A stretch of 64,000 nucleotides of DNA from Solimonas flava DSM 18980. GTDB taxonomy: Bacteria > Pseudomonadota > Gammaproteobacteria > Nevskiales > Nevskiaceae. The stretch lies in NCBI RefSeq assembly GCF_000426685.1, contig NZ_AUFV01000012.1, positions 1 through 64,000 of the forward strand, in the 5' to 3' direction. Below the pieces are notes generated by a model. It was not told the DNA's origin. It did not search any database and worked only from the letters and a program-made list of their open reading frames with translations. This document shows, one piece after another, positions 30,175 through 41,265 of this stretch (positions are counted from its first letter, which is position 1; each line of letters begins with the position of its first letter). Position numbers and translations under genes: made by a program.

Positions 30175-32472
30175 TTACTTCTTCAGCGCCCAGATGTTGG
30201 CCTGGCTCGCGTCCGGGCCGACCTGCGGCTCGTTGGCGACGTCGCCCGACTGCTTCTCGACGTAGTCGGCCGGAATCACGTAGGCGTGATTCATCGGACG
30301 CACCGCGTCGAAATGCGTGTCGGCGCTGCCGGCGTACTCGGGAAGGTTGAGGATGTTCTCGGCGATGAACTTCTCCGTGTACTTGGAGCGGTTCATGTAC
30401 GAGCCGTCGACCGCCGGATCGGCGAGCAGGAACATGTCCTGCAGCGTGCGCACGAACGAGAAGTGGCTGTACGGATCGCTGTCCTTGATGCCCTTCGGCG
30501 CGTCCGGCTGGTTGGTCAGCACGCCCCAGATGCTCTCGCCGTGGCCGCGGTTGCCGTGGTTGTAGTTGGCGATGGAGTCGTCGACCGCCCAGCTGCCGTC
30601 GGTGTTCTGCTTGAGCGGCTGCGCGACGGTGCTGTTCGAGACGTTCCAGCCGCAGCAGGAGTTGAAGCCGCTGGTGGCCTTGCCTTCATCGAACATGATG
30701 ACGATGGCGACCTTCTTCTGCGGGTTCTTCCACAGGTCGGACGCGCGGATCTTCTTGACGACGTAGTCGACGTAGTTGTCGCCGCGCGTGATGATCGCGT
30801 CGCCGCTGCAGTCGCTCGCCGTGCCGGTGGCGCCGCTGCCGACGACCGTGCCCTTGACGGTGATGCCGTGCATGTCGTCGCACTGGTCCGGCACCACGAA
30901 GTTCAGGTTGCCGACGTCGCCGGTCTGCAGGTCGGTGCCGAGCTGGTCGAAGTCATAGCCCTCGGGGATCGTGTACTTGGTGCTGTTCTTCAGCACGTTG
31001 TCCCACTGGCCGCCGCCCATGGTGCGATTGCTGAACTTGAACTCGGGCGCGCTGCGCACGTTCTGGTAGGCCATGCCCGGATGGTGCTTGGTCTTGTACA
31101 GACCGCCCGGCAGCGGCAGCACCAGGTTCGGATTGCCGACCGTGCTGCTGTTGCCGCCGACCGTGTCCGGCGCATAGACGTTGTCCTGCGCCATCACCGC
31201 CGGATCGGCGACGCTGTCGGTGCGGATGTCCTGGCCCGGATTCATCGACTCGTTGTAAGTGCGCCAGGTCATGCCGGCCGCGGTGATCGCGTTGAACAGG
31301 TTGCGGCGCGCCTTGACGTTGTGGTTGACCGCGTTGTCGCAGCTGCCGTTGAACGGCGAGCTGGCCAGGCCCGGCTGGTCGCTGGTCGGCAGCGGCAGGT
31401 CTTCCGGCGCGTTGGCGCCGGTCGCGCCGCAGTTCCACTGGCTGTCGTCGGTGATGCCGAAGTCATCGGCGCCGCCGAGCGCGGTGTAGTTCGGCTCGGA
31501 CGGATTGCCGGTCGCGTAGTAGCTGGTCGACTGGTTGCCTTCCTGCAGGTAGGCGTTGATCTTCGGCGCGAACGCCGAATCGAGGATCGACTTGGTCGCC
31601 TTGTTCTCGAGCATGATGATGAAGATCGCGTCGTAGCGCGGAATGCCTTCGACATTGAACGCCGCCTGCTGGGCCTGCGCGAAGGTGATCGGCAGGCGCG
31701 TTTCCGGCACGGTCGCGGTCGCCGCGGTGACGCCGGCCATGCCGGTCAGCTCCGGATCGCCGCCCGCCACGGCCAGCGCGTCGGGATATTTGTCGCCGCG
31801 ATCGAACTTGGTGACCGCATAGGCGAAGCGCTGCGTCAGCGCGTTCGCTTCGGTCAGCATCGCGCTCTGCGTGGCGCCGCTCTGGTCGTTGACGTCGGCC
31901 AGCACCTGCGCCAGGTTGACGCCGATGCGCGTCGCCAGATTCTGCTTCTCGGTGTCGTAGCTGCTGCCGTTGGCTTCCATCAGGCGCGTCACTTCGCTCG
32001 ACAGCGGACTGATGACGACGCCGTCGGCCTGCTGCTCCTGCACCTGCTCCAGCGTCGCGCGGAACACGTTGCGCGTCGGATTGGCGGCGCCGGTCGCGGT
32101 ATTGGTCGCGGTCGTGCCGATGTCGGCGATCAGCGCGCCGACCGTCGCCACGTCGAGCGAGAACTTGCCGTCGCTGCCGGTGGTCGCCGGATGCTCGTCG
32201 GCGTCGCACTTGCCGTTGGCGTTGGCGTCGACGCAGACCAGCGCGCCCTGGTAGTAGCCCGGCTTCAGCGTCGGCTCGGTCGTGCTGCCCGGCACGAAGC
32301 CGCTGCCGGCGACCACGCCGCTGATCGTCACGGTCTGCGGCGGCGTGACCGGCGTGCTGCCGTCGTGATGGTTGTTGTCGCTGCAGGCGGCCATCGCGCA
32401 GATGGCGGCGACCAGCGTAGCCTCGACGAGCGCCTTGGGCGTTTTCCGGAATGATGACGGCTGAGTGATCAT
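30175..32472 (-). CDS. Phosphoesterase-family (phospholipase C / acid phosphatase type) lipoprotein
   Basis: 765 residues. The signal ends at AICAMAAC, with Cys30 as lipid site. Residues about 48-120 form a beta-rich extension with a metal-loop-like segment, DANANGKCDADE (82-93). The catalytic PF04185 domain starts near residue 275 (YDAIFIIMLENKATKSI) and includes NYTALGG, FNAITAAGMTWRTYNESM, KVAIVIMFDEGK and NHGNRGHGESIWGVLTNQPD, giving the metal-binding Glu/Asn, Asp-Glu and His positions. Relatives hydrolyse phospholipids or phosphomonoesters outside the cytoplasm. GAGGGAG precedes the ATG. The large N-terminal extension is unusual. Confidence 0.82.
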   Translation of the reverse strand: MITQPSSFRKTPKALVEATLVAAICAMAACSDNNHHDGSTPVTPPQTVTISGVVAGSGFVPGSTTEPTLKPGYYQGALVCVDANANGKCDADEHPATTGSDGKFSLDVATVGALIADIGTTATNTATGAANPTRNVFRATLEQVQEQQADGVVISPLSSEVTRLMEANGSSYDTEKQNLATRIGVNLAQVLADVNDQSGATQSAMLTEANALTQRFAYAVTKFDRGDKYPDALAVAGGDPELTGMAGVTAATATVPETRLPITFAQAQQAAFNVEGIPRYDAIFIIMLENKATKSILDSAFAPKINAYLQEGNQSTSYYATGNPSEPNYTALGGADDFGITDDSQWNCGATGANAPEDLPLPTSDQPGLASSPFNGSCDNAVNHNVKARRNLFNAITAAGMTWRTYNESMNPGQDIRTDSVADPAVMAQDNVYAPDTVGGNSSTVGNPNLVLPLPGGLYKTKHHPGMAYQNVRSAPEFKFSNRTMGGGQWDNVLKNSTKYTIPEGYDFDQLGTDLQTGDVGNLNFVVPDQCDDMHGITVKGTVVGSGATGTASDCSGDAIITRGDNYVDYVVKKIRASDLWKNPQKKVAIVIMFDEGKATSGFNSCCGWNVSNSTVAQPLKQNTDGSWAVDDSIANYNHGNRGHGESIWGVLTNQPDAPKGIKDSDPYSHFSFVRTLQDMFLLADPAVDGSYMNRSKYTEKFIAENILNLPEYAGSADTHFDAVRPMNHAYVIPADYVEKQSGDVANEPQVGPDASQANIWALKK

Positions 32473-32856
32473 GCGCTCCCTCTTCGTGCGGTTTCAGATG
32501 CCACCGCGTGCTGCGGCGACTGGAGGCGCGGATGCTAGGGAGCGCGCATTGACGCATTTGTTGCATCGCACGCGGCTTTACATTTCTTAACCGGGGCCGC
32601 GCGCGCTGACAGGAATTTCATCTGGCGACGCTGCGCGCGCGGCGGCGACAGCCAGTCCGAACGCGCGCAGCGCCACCTGCGGCTCGACATGGGCGCGCGC
32701 CACGAGCGCCGCGCGCCGGCCGACAAGGCCGATGCGATGCCGGCGATCCCGCCGGGCGCGCCGCTGTAGCAGCCGGTCGCGGCGCCGCCGGGACGCGCGC
32801 CGGCGCCCCGGCGGCGGGCGGCTAGAATGGCGGCCCTTCCCGCGCCACGCCGCCCG
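32473..32856. other. 384-base intergenic region between divergent phosphoesterase and xth
   Basis: No supported gene. It holds the leaders of both neighbours, a TAGCAT on the minus strand at about 32534 as a possible -10 for the phosphoesterase, and TAGAAT at 32823-32828 as a possible -10 for xth. A minus-strand open stretch of about 60 codons (about 32587-32770), ending in ASPDEIPVSARGPG, has codon use like the neighbours but no good start and no family I recognise; it may be a gene remnant. Confidence 0.35.
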
Positions 32857-33642
32857 ATGAAAATCGCCACCTGGAACGTCAACTCGCTCAACGTCCGCCT
32901 GCCGCATCTGCTCGACTGGCTGAAGGCGCAGGAAAGCAGCGGGCCGGTCGACGTGGTGGCGCTGCAGGAGCTCAAGCTGGTCGACGAGGCGTTCCCGCAC
33001 GCGGCGCTGGCAGAGGCCGGCTATCGCGCGGTCAGCAACGGCCAGAAGACCTATAACGGCGTCGCGCTGCTGGCGCGCAGCGAACTGCAGGACGTGGTGC
33101 GCGACATGGACGGCTTCGGCGACGAGCAGAAGCGGGTGATCGCGGCGACGATCGGCGGCGTCCGCTTCGTCAGCGTCTACGTCGTCAACGGCCAGGCACT
33201 CGGCAGCGAGAAGTACGCCTACAAGCTGCGCTTCCTGGAAGCGCTGCACGACTACCTCGCCGCCGAGCTCGACCGCTATCCGCTGCTCGCGGTCGGCGGC
33301 GACTACAACATCGCGCCGGCGCCGGAGGACACGCACGACCCGAAGACCTGGGAAGGCGAAATCCTCTGTTCGGAACCCGAGCGCGCCGGCCTGCGGCGCC
33401 TGCAGGCGCTCGGCCTGCACGACGTCTACCGCCTGTTCCCGCAGGCGCCCGGCGGCTTCACCTGGTGGGACTACCGGGCCGGCGCCTTCGCGCGCAACCA
33501 GGGCCTGCGCATCGACCACTGGCTGCTGTCGTCGCCGCTCGCGGCGCGCGCCCGCGGCGCCCGCATCGACCTGGCGCCGCGCCGCCTCGAACGGCCGTCC
33601 GACCACGCGCCGCTGCTCGTCGAACTGGGCCCGCAAGCCTGA
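32857..33642 (+). CDS. xthA: Exodeoxyribonuclease III
   Basis: 261 residues. An AP endonuclease and 3'-5' exonuclease in base excision repair. MKIATWNVNSLNVRLPHLLDWL carries the Asn of the active site; VVALQELKL the metal-binding Glu; AVGGDYNIAPAPEDTHDPKTWEG the Asp/Asn pair; FTWWDYRAGAFARNQGLRIDHWLLS and SDHAPLL the remaining Asp and His. ATG at 32857 gives the standard N-terminus; the ten extra residues from an upstream ATG (32827) are not in the family and overlap a -10-like sequence. Stands alone. Confidence 0.94.
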   Translation: MKIATWNVNSLNVRLPHLLDWLKAQESSGPVDVVALQELKLVDEAFPHAALAEAGYRAVSNGQKTYNGVALLARSELQDVVRDMDGFGDEQKRVIAATIGGVRFVSVYVVNGQALGSEKYAYKLRFLEALHDYLAAELDRYPLLAVGGDYNIAPAPEDTHDPKTWEGEILCSEPERAGLRRLQALGLHDVYRLFPQAPGGFTWWDYRAGAFARNQGLRIDHWLLSSPLAARARGARIDLAPRRLERPSDHAPLLVELGPQA

Positions 33643-33789
33643 GCCGTCCGTACCGTCCGGCGGCGCCGCGCAACCCTCCGTCAGCCGCCGCCCGGGCACG
33701 GCCGGCGACTGAGACCGAGGTCCTTTCAGCAGCGCCGGCGAGTGCCTAAGATCGGGCGCTTTCACGCGGTTCACGCAAGGAGTGAATCG

Positions 33790-34785
33790 ATGGCCGCAGA
33801 CCGGCGCAATCACTACGACGTCACCGACACGGTGCAGATCTCGCATCCGCAGGATGTCTGCGCCGCCGTCTGCACGCTGCTGCGCAGACGCTATCCGGGC
33901 CTCGACCTCAAGCCGCTGCGCCAGGGCTTCGCGACCTTCAGCCGGCTCTACGCCGGCACCCTGCCGGGCTACGCCGGCTGCGACACCTGGTACCACGACG
34001 CCCAGCACAGCCTCGACTGCACGCTGGCGCTGGCGCGCCTCATCGACGGCCACGAGCGCAGCGTCACCGCGGCACAGCAGCTCGGACCGCGCCGCGCCGT
34101 GCTCGGCCTGCTGATCGCGCTGTTCCACGACGCCGGCTACATCCGCCGCCACGGCGACAGCGCCCGCAACGGCGCCGAGTTCACGCTCACGCACGTGCGC
34201 CGCAGCGGCGAGTTCCTCGGCGAGCTGCTGCCGCGCCTCGGCTACGGCGAGGACGTCGCCAAGGCGCGGCAGATCGTGCACTTCACCGGCTACGAGATCG
34301 CGCTCGACGAAATCCAGGTCCGCAATGCCAAGGACCGCCGGCTCGGTTTCCTGCTCGGCAGCGCCGACATCCTCGCCCAGACCGCCGACCGCTGTTACCT
34401 CGAGAAATGCCGCGACTTCCTGTTTCGCGAGTTCTCGATCTGCGGGCTCGCCGGCGAGCCGCGGCCGGGCCGCCCCGCGCCGATCTACCGCACGGGGCGC
34501 GAGCTGCTCGAGAAGACCTGCGCCTTCAACCACCAGCTCTGGGAAGAGCGCCTCGACGGCTACTTCGGCGGCGTGCATCGCTATCTCGCCGCGCATTTCG
34601 GCGGCCACGATCCGTACAGCGCGGCGATCACGGCGCATCTTTCGCGCCTTACCGCGCTGGTGCGCGACGACCGCCTCGACGAACTGCGCCTGCGCCCGGT
34701 CGCGATCAACCGCGAGCGCCTGCGCGAGATCCTCGCCGAGGCCGCGCCGCGGCGGCCGGCACCGGCGCTGGCGCACGCCGCGTAG
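33790..34785 (+). CDS. HD-domain phosphohydrolase-like protein
   Basis: 331 residues, cytoplasmic. The HD-type metal site is WYHDAQHSLDCTLALARLID (about residues 75-94) with a second HD in LIALFHDAGYIRR near residue 118, and later His in IVHFTGYE. The arrangement resembles HDc/PDEase-like phosphohydrolases rather than HD-GYP proteins, since no GYP motif is present. The second half is helical (LGFLLGSADILAQTADRCYLEKCRDFLFREF). Nucleotide or cyclic nucleotide substrate is possible but not shown. ATG at 33790 has AAGGAG eight bases upstream. It is monocistronic, convergent with the next gene. Confidence 0.8.
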   Translation: MAADRRNHYDVTDTVQISHPQDVCAAVCTLLRRRYPGLDLKPLRQGFATFSRLYAGTLPGYAGCDTWYHDAQHSLDCTLALARLIDGHERSVTAAQQLGPRRAVLGLLIALFHDAGYIRRHGDSARNGAEFTLTHVRRSGEFLGELLPRLGYGEDVAKARQIVHFTGYEIALDEIQVRNAKDRRLGFLLGSADILAQTADRCYLEKCRDFLFREFSICGLAGEPRPGRPAPIYRTGRELLEKTCAFNHQLWEERLDGYFGGVHRYLAAHFGGHDPYSAAITAHLSRLTALVRDDRLDELRLRPVAINRERLREILAEAAPRRPAPALAHAA

Positions 34786-34811
34786 GCGCCGCGCGGCGGC
34801 GCGAAGCGGCG

Positions 34812-36437
34812 CTACGGTGCCGCGCGCGTGCGCACTGCGGCGCCGCGACCGCTCCCGCGCGGATCGGCGGCGGCCGAGAGCGTGTCGCTCGCCACGTCCC
34901 AGCCGAGCACCTGCAGCTCGCCGTAGGCGGGCACCGCTTCGAGGGGGTGGCCGAGCGCGCTCAGCCCCTGGCGGGTGGCGGCGTCGAGCGCGCCGCTCTC
35001 GAACTGCGCGCGCGGCGGCGCACCGGCCAGCGCCACGCGCGGCGCGGCGACCAGCGCCGCCAGATCGAGGCCGCGCGTCCAGGCGCTGATCGCCGCTCCG
35101 CTCGTCGCGACGCCGCGCGGCCCGCCCGCGGCGGCGAACACCAGCAGGCCGCGCGGCCCCTCGACGAAGCCGGGCGCCAGCGGCGACAGCGGCCGCTTGC
35201 GCGGCGCCGGCGCGTTGGCCGGACCGGCGGCGGCGGGCGAGAAATCGTCCATCGCGGCGTTGAGGAATACGCCGGTGCCCGGCGCCACGAAGCCGGAACC
35301 GAACGGCCGCGCCAGCGACAGCGTCGCCGCCACCCGGTTGCCCTGCGCGTCGAGCACCGCGATCGGCACCGCCGCCGATTCACCGGCCGGCGGCGCAAGC
35401 TGCGCGGCGGCGGCAGCGCTCGCCGCCGGCGTCGCGCGGTCCGCGACGATGCGTCCGGCCAGCGCGCGCAGCTGTGCGCGCGACAGCCGCTCGGCGGTCG
35501 GCACGCGGACCCGGTCGGGATCGCCGAGGTCGGGGGCGCCCGCGCCGCCGGCGCGGCGCTGGCTCTCGATCCAGAGATGCCGCGCCGCCACCGAACCGTC
35601 GTCGCGCCAGCCGAGGATTTCGAGCTGGCCGAGCAGCTGCGCCAGCGCGACGCCGCCGGACGAAGGCGGCGGCGCCGTGGTCACGCGATAGCCCTGGTAG
35701 TCGAACACCAGCGGCTCGCGCTCGGCGACCGCGTAGCGGCCGAGGTCTTCGGCACTCCAGACGCCGCCAGTCGCCTGCACGGCCTTCAGCAGCTGCGCGG
35801 CGACCGGGCCTTCGTAGAAGCCGTCGCGGCCGCGCTGCGCGAGCTGCTCCAGCGTCGCCGCCAGATCCGGCTGGCGCAGCACGGCGCCGGCCGCCAGTGG
35901 TCGGCCGTCCGGCACCAGCAGCTTGCGCGCCGCCCACGACAGCTGCGGCGCCTGCGCGACGATCGCGCGCGCCAGCGCCGCATCGACGGCGACGCCGTCG
36001 CGCGCCTGGCGGATGGCCGGCGCCAGCAGCGTCGCCAGCGGCCGGCTGGCGTAGCGCCGGGCCAGCCGGTCGAGCGCAGCCGGCGCGCCGGGAATCGCCG
36101 CCGCGCGGCTGCGCGCCGCGGCCGGCGGCGTCGCGCCGGGCGCGGCCTCGCGGCCGTCGATGAGCACATCGAGATCGTCGGCGGCACGGTGCAGCAGCCA
36201 GAAGCCGCCGCCACCGAGCCCGGAAGTGTCCGGGCGCACGACGGCCAGCATGGCGCCGGCGGCGACCGCAGCGTCGACGGCATTGCCGCCGTCGGCCAGC
36301 TGGTCGAGGCAGACCTGCGTCGCCAGCGGATGCGGGGTCGCGCAGGCATAGCCGGGCGGCGTCGGCGGCGCGGCGGCCTGCGCCGCAACGGCGCACAGCG
36401 CGCACGCGGCGAGCAATGGACGTAGTCGGTTCTTCAT
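34812..36437 (-). CDS. Gamma-glutamyltransferase homologue lacking the catalytic Thr
   Basis: 541 residues with a signal peptide (to about AQAAA). The family fold is clear: QVCLDQLADGGNAVDAAVAAGAML, TSGLGGGGFWLLH, PPPSSGGVALAQLLGQLEIL, LNAAMDDFS, KRPLSPLAPGFV and a Gly-rich GGPRGVAT. In active enzymes the small subunit begins at a Thr in a TTHxSVVD segment, which both cuts the precursor and attacks the substrate. Here the aligned region reads SAAVPIAVLD, with Ala356 in place of the Thr. Neither self-processing nor transfer is expected. Its place downstream of coaD and a ferredoxin gene resembles the gene order I recall in Pseudomonas. Confidence 0.85.
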   Translation of the reverse strand: MKNRLRPLLAACALCAVAAQAAAPPTPPGYACATPHPLATQVCLDQLADGGNAVDAAVAAGAMLAVVRPDTSGLGGGGFWLLHRAADDLDVLIDGREAAPGATPPAAARSRAAAIPGAPAALDRLARRYASRPLATLLAPAIRQARDGVAVDAALARAIVAQAPQLSWAARKLLVPDGRPLAAGAVLRQPDLAATLEQLAQRGRDGFYEGPVAAQLLKAVQATGGVWSAEDLGRYAVAEREPLVFDYQGYRVTTAPPPSSGGVALAQLLGQLEILGWRDDGSVAARHLWIESQRRAGGAGAPDLGDPDRVRVPTAERLSRAQLRALAGRIVADRATPAASAAAAAQLAPPAGESAAVPIAVLDAQGNRVAATLSLARPFGSGFVAPGTGVFLNAAMDDFSPAAAGPANAPAPRKRPLSPLAPGFVEGPRGLLVFAAAGGPRGVATSGAAISAWTRGLDLAALVAAPRVALAGAPPRAQFESGALDAATRQGLSALGHPLEAVPAYGELQVLGWDVASDTLSAAADPRGSGRGAAVRTRAAP

Positions 36438-36525
36438 CTCGGCGGGTCGACGCGAGAGACGGATGGCGCGGCGGCGCGCGGCGGGAACGGGAGCATGCCT
36501 GGAGAGCGGCCGGGGCGTTCGGGAC

Positions 36526-37333
<808 letters not shown>

Positions 37334-37394
37334 GTTGCCCCATTCTTCGTGTTCTGCAGCCGAACTGCGCGCGGCGCGCGCCCCCGCGGGACTG

Positions 37395-37961
37395 CTATTT
37401 TTCGGCCGGGTGGTGATAGGTCGCGAGGCCGAAGCATACCTGACCGGCCTTCTTCTCCCGCAGCAGCTCGAAACCCGGCGGCAGTTGCAGCGTCGCGCCG
37501 GCCGGCCATTCGAGATAAATGCGATTGTGCGGCGCGAGCGCCTTCGGCAGCTCCGGCAGCACGCGCTCGAGCAGGCCCTTGCCGTACGGCGGATCGAGAA
37601 AGACGAGATCGAAGCGGTGCCAGGTCTGCGCCAGGTAGAACTCGGCATCGAGTTCGGCGACTTCGGCGTGCTGCGCCTTCAGCAGCAGCAGCGCGGTGCG
37701 GATCGCGCCGGCCTGCTTGCGGCCCTGCTCGACGAAGCAGCACGAGGCCGCGCCGCGCGACAGCGCCTCGATGCCGAGCGCGCCGCTGCCGGCGAACAGG
37801 TCGAGGCAGCGCGCGCCGTCGATGCGCGGCGCCAGCCAGTCGAACAGCGTCTGGCGCACGCGATCCGGCGTTGGCCGCACGCCGCTCGCCGGGTCGAACT
37901 CGACGACGCGCGAGCGCCACTGTCCGCCGATCACGCGCAGCCGCCCTTCCGCACGCGGCAT
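37395..37961 (-). CDS. rsmD: 16S rRNA (guanine966-N2)-methyltransferase
   Basis: 188 residues. Methylates G966 of 16S rRNA using S-adenosylmethionine. LRVIGGQWRSRVVEF and RPTPDRVRQTLFDWL are the RsmD N-terminal signature; CLDLFAGSGALGIEALSRGA is the SAM-binding motif I; DLVFLDPPYGKGLLE holds the catalytic DPPY. ATG at 37961 is chosen because it overlaps the stop of the TfoX-like gene (ATGA) and gives the family N-terminus; a start 48 bases upstream adds non-conserved residues. Confidence 0.95.
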   Translation of the reverse strand: MPRAEGRLRVIGGQWRSRVVEFDPASGVRPTPDRVRQTLFDWLAPRIDGARCLDLFAGSGALGIEALSRGAASCCFVEQGRKQAGAIRTALLLLKAQHAEVAELDAEFYLAQTWHRFDLVFLDPPYGKGLLERVLPELPKALAPHNRIYLEWPAGATLQLPPGFELLREKKAGQVCFGLATYHHPAEK

Positions 37962-38311
37962 CAGACGCTCTCCGCGCCGCGCGGCAGCTCGGCCGAAGCC
38001 TGCATCCACTGCCGCAGCTGCACGCCGTCGGCGAGCACCTCGTCCGGCACTTCGTAGTAGCCGCGCATCGCGCGGCCGCCGTAGGGCCGGAACGCCGTCA
38101 TGCCGGCGCGCTCGTGGCGCGCGCGCGTGACGTCGTCGACGCGCAGGTACAGGCGGCCGCCGAAGACGATGCAGAACAGGCCGTGCGGCCCGTCGAGGCA
38201 GACGCCGCCGAACAGGCGCCGCTCACGCCAGGCGCCGACGCCGCCGTCGACGCGCGCGAACAGCGCCTGGGCACAGGCTTCGTTGTGCAGCGTGGCGGCT
38301 TGCTTGGGCAT
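37961..38311 (-). CDS. TfoX/Sxy N-terminal domain protein
   Basis: 116 residues, a single TfoX_N domain: LFARVDGGVGAWRERRLFGGVCLDGPHGLFCIVFGGRLYLRVDD, followed by FRPYGGRAMRGYYEVPDEVLAD. There is no TfoX C-terminal domain, so it is not a full competence regulator; stand-alone TfoX_N proteins are common and of unclear function. The stop overlaps the rsmD start, implying coupled translation. Confidence 0.85.
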   Translation of the reverse strand: MPKQAATLHNEACAQALFARVDGGVGAWRERRLFGGVCLDGPHGLFCIVFGGRLYLRVDDVTRARHERAGMTAFRPYGGRAMRGYYEVPDEVLADGVQLRQWMQASAELPRGAESV

Positions 38312-38376
38312 GGCGCCGACTTTAATGCGCCCGGCGCCGTCGTCAACCCGGCGCTGCGCCGGCGCTCCGCACCGCC

Positions 38377-38831
38377 TCACTCGGCTGCGGCCGGCGGCCG
38401 GCGATAAAGGTCCGGCACGTAGCGCTCCATCAGTGTCTGCGGCTTGAGCGGCGCCGTGAAGCCGAACTGCGCGTAGAGCCCGTGCGCGTCGGCCGTGGCC
38501 AGCGTGAAGCGGCGCAGGCCCTGCAGCTGCGGATGCGCGTCGATCGCGCGCAGCAGCGCCTTGCTGTAGCCGCGGCCGCGATACGCCGGCAGCACGAACA
38601 CATCGACCAGATTGGCGAAGGTCGCGTAGTCCGAGATCACGCGCGCAAACGCCACCTGCCGCGCCCCGCCGGCCTCGTCGAGATAGCCGCCGAAGCACAG
38701 CGAGTGGCGCAGCGAGGTCTCGACGGTCGCGCGCGCAATGCCGCGCGCCCAGCTCGACTGCCGCGTCAGGAAATCGTGAATCAGCTCGACGTCGAGGGCG
38801 TCGCGATCGTTCGAAACGCGCAGTACCGCAC

Positions 38832-38835
<4 letters not shown>
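38377..38835 (-). CDS. GNAT-family N-acetyltransferase
   Basis: 152 residues. The acetyl-CoA-binding motif A is [20 protein letters not shown] (R/Q-x-x-G-x-G/A), with typical strands before and after ([37 protein letters not shown]). It resembles the small YkkB/PA-type GNATs with an [17 protein letters not shown] start (substrate-recognition helix). Substrate unknown. The GTG start at 38835 overlaps the tldD stop (GTGA). The N-terminal position agrees with the beginning of the fold. Confidence 0.88.
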
Positions 38836-40277
<1,442 letters not shown>

Positions 40278-40416
40278 GTCGGTCCGCTGGAAGTCGGTCC
40301 GCCGCTGCGGCGACGGAAGGCGCCGCAGCATAGCGCGGAAACGGGTGCCGCCGACCGGCGGCGTTCCCCTCTGAATGCGGGCGAAGCGCGCGTTTGCAAG
40401 CGCTCTTGCGGCGCCT

Positions 40417-41265
40417 TCAGAAGCGCGTCGGCAGGCGCCGGTGCGCCAGCGCCGGGAAGTCGCGGCGCAGCTCGGCCTGGCGCCCGGCGTCGCGCGTCGC
40501 CGTGACCACGCCCGGCGTGCCGGCCTCGCGCATCGAAACGACGCGACCCCAGGGCTCGACGATCAGGCTGTGGCCGTAGGTGCCGCGCCCGCTCGGATGC
40601 GTACCGCACTGGCCCGGCGCGACCACGTAGCAGAGGTTCTCGACGGCGCGCGCGCGCAGCAGCAGCGCCCAGTGCGCCTCGCCGGTCTTGACGGTGAACG
40701 CGGCCGGCACGACCAGGATCTCGGCGCCGGCCTCGACCAGCGCGCGGTACAGCTCCGGAAAGCGCAGGTCGTAGCAGACCGACAGGCCGACGCGGCCGGC
40801 CGGCGTGTCGACGACGACCGGATGCAGCCGGCCCGGCGCGATGCTCGCGGATTCGCGATAGCGCTCGCCGCCGCCGCCCGGCACGTCGATGTCGTAGAGA
40901 TGGATCTTGTCGTAGCGCGCGACGCGCGCGCCGTCGCTGTCGTAGACGCAGCAGGCCGCGTACACACGCTCCTCGCCGTCGACGCGGATCGGCAGCGTGC
41001 CGGCGATGATCCACAGGTCCAGTTCGCGCGCCAGCGCCGCGAGGCGGTCCTGGATCGGCCCGTGGCCGTCGGCCTCGGCGTGCGCGAGCTTGTCGCGATC
41101 GCGCCGGCCCATGAACGCGAAGTTCTCCGGCAGCACCGCAACGCGCGCGCCGGCGTGCGCGGCCTCGCGCAGCAGCTGCGCGGCGGCGTCGAGGTTGGCG
41201 GCGACGTCGTCGCCGCTGTTCATCTGGATCGCCGCGAAGCGCGCGGCCGGGACCGTTTCGCTCAT
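40417..41265 (-). CDS. Carbon-nitrogen hydrolase, Nit1/Nit2-like amidase
   Basis: 282 residues, with the Glu-Lys-Cys triad of the nitrilase superfamily: Glu in [11 protein letters not shown], Lys in [16 protein letters not shown], Cys in [18 protein letters not shown]. Overall pattern fits deaminated glutathione amidase or omega-amidase, which repair or salvage 2-oxo amides. The closest substrate cannot be decided here. ATG at 41265 overlaps the yhdP stop. The maf-rng-yhdP-nit-tldD order is common in pseudomonads and relatives. Confidence 0.92.
   Translation of the reverse strand: MSETVPAARFAAIQMNSGDDVAANLDAAAQLLREAAHAGARVAVLPENFAFMGRRDRDKLAHAEADGHGPIQDRLAALARELDLWIIAGTLPIRVDGEERVYAACCVYDSDGARVARYDKIHLYDIDVPGGGGERYRESASIAPGRLHPVVVDTPAGRVGLSVCYDLRFPELYRALVEAGAEILVVPAAFTVKTGEAHWALLLRARAVENLCYVVAPGQCGTHPSGRGTYGHSLIVEPWGRVVSMREAGTPGVVTATRDAGRQAELRRDFPALAHRRLPTRF

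Noticed and set aside
30088-32454. A plus-strand open frame of 788 codons opposite the phosphoesterase
   Set aside because: Composition typical of a shadow frame; the minus-strand protein has a lipobox and the PF04185 motifs.
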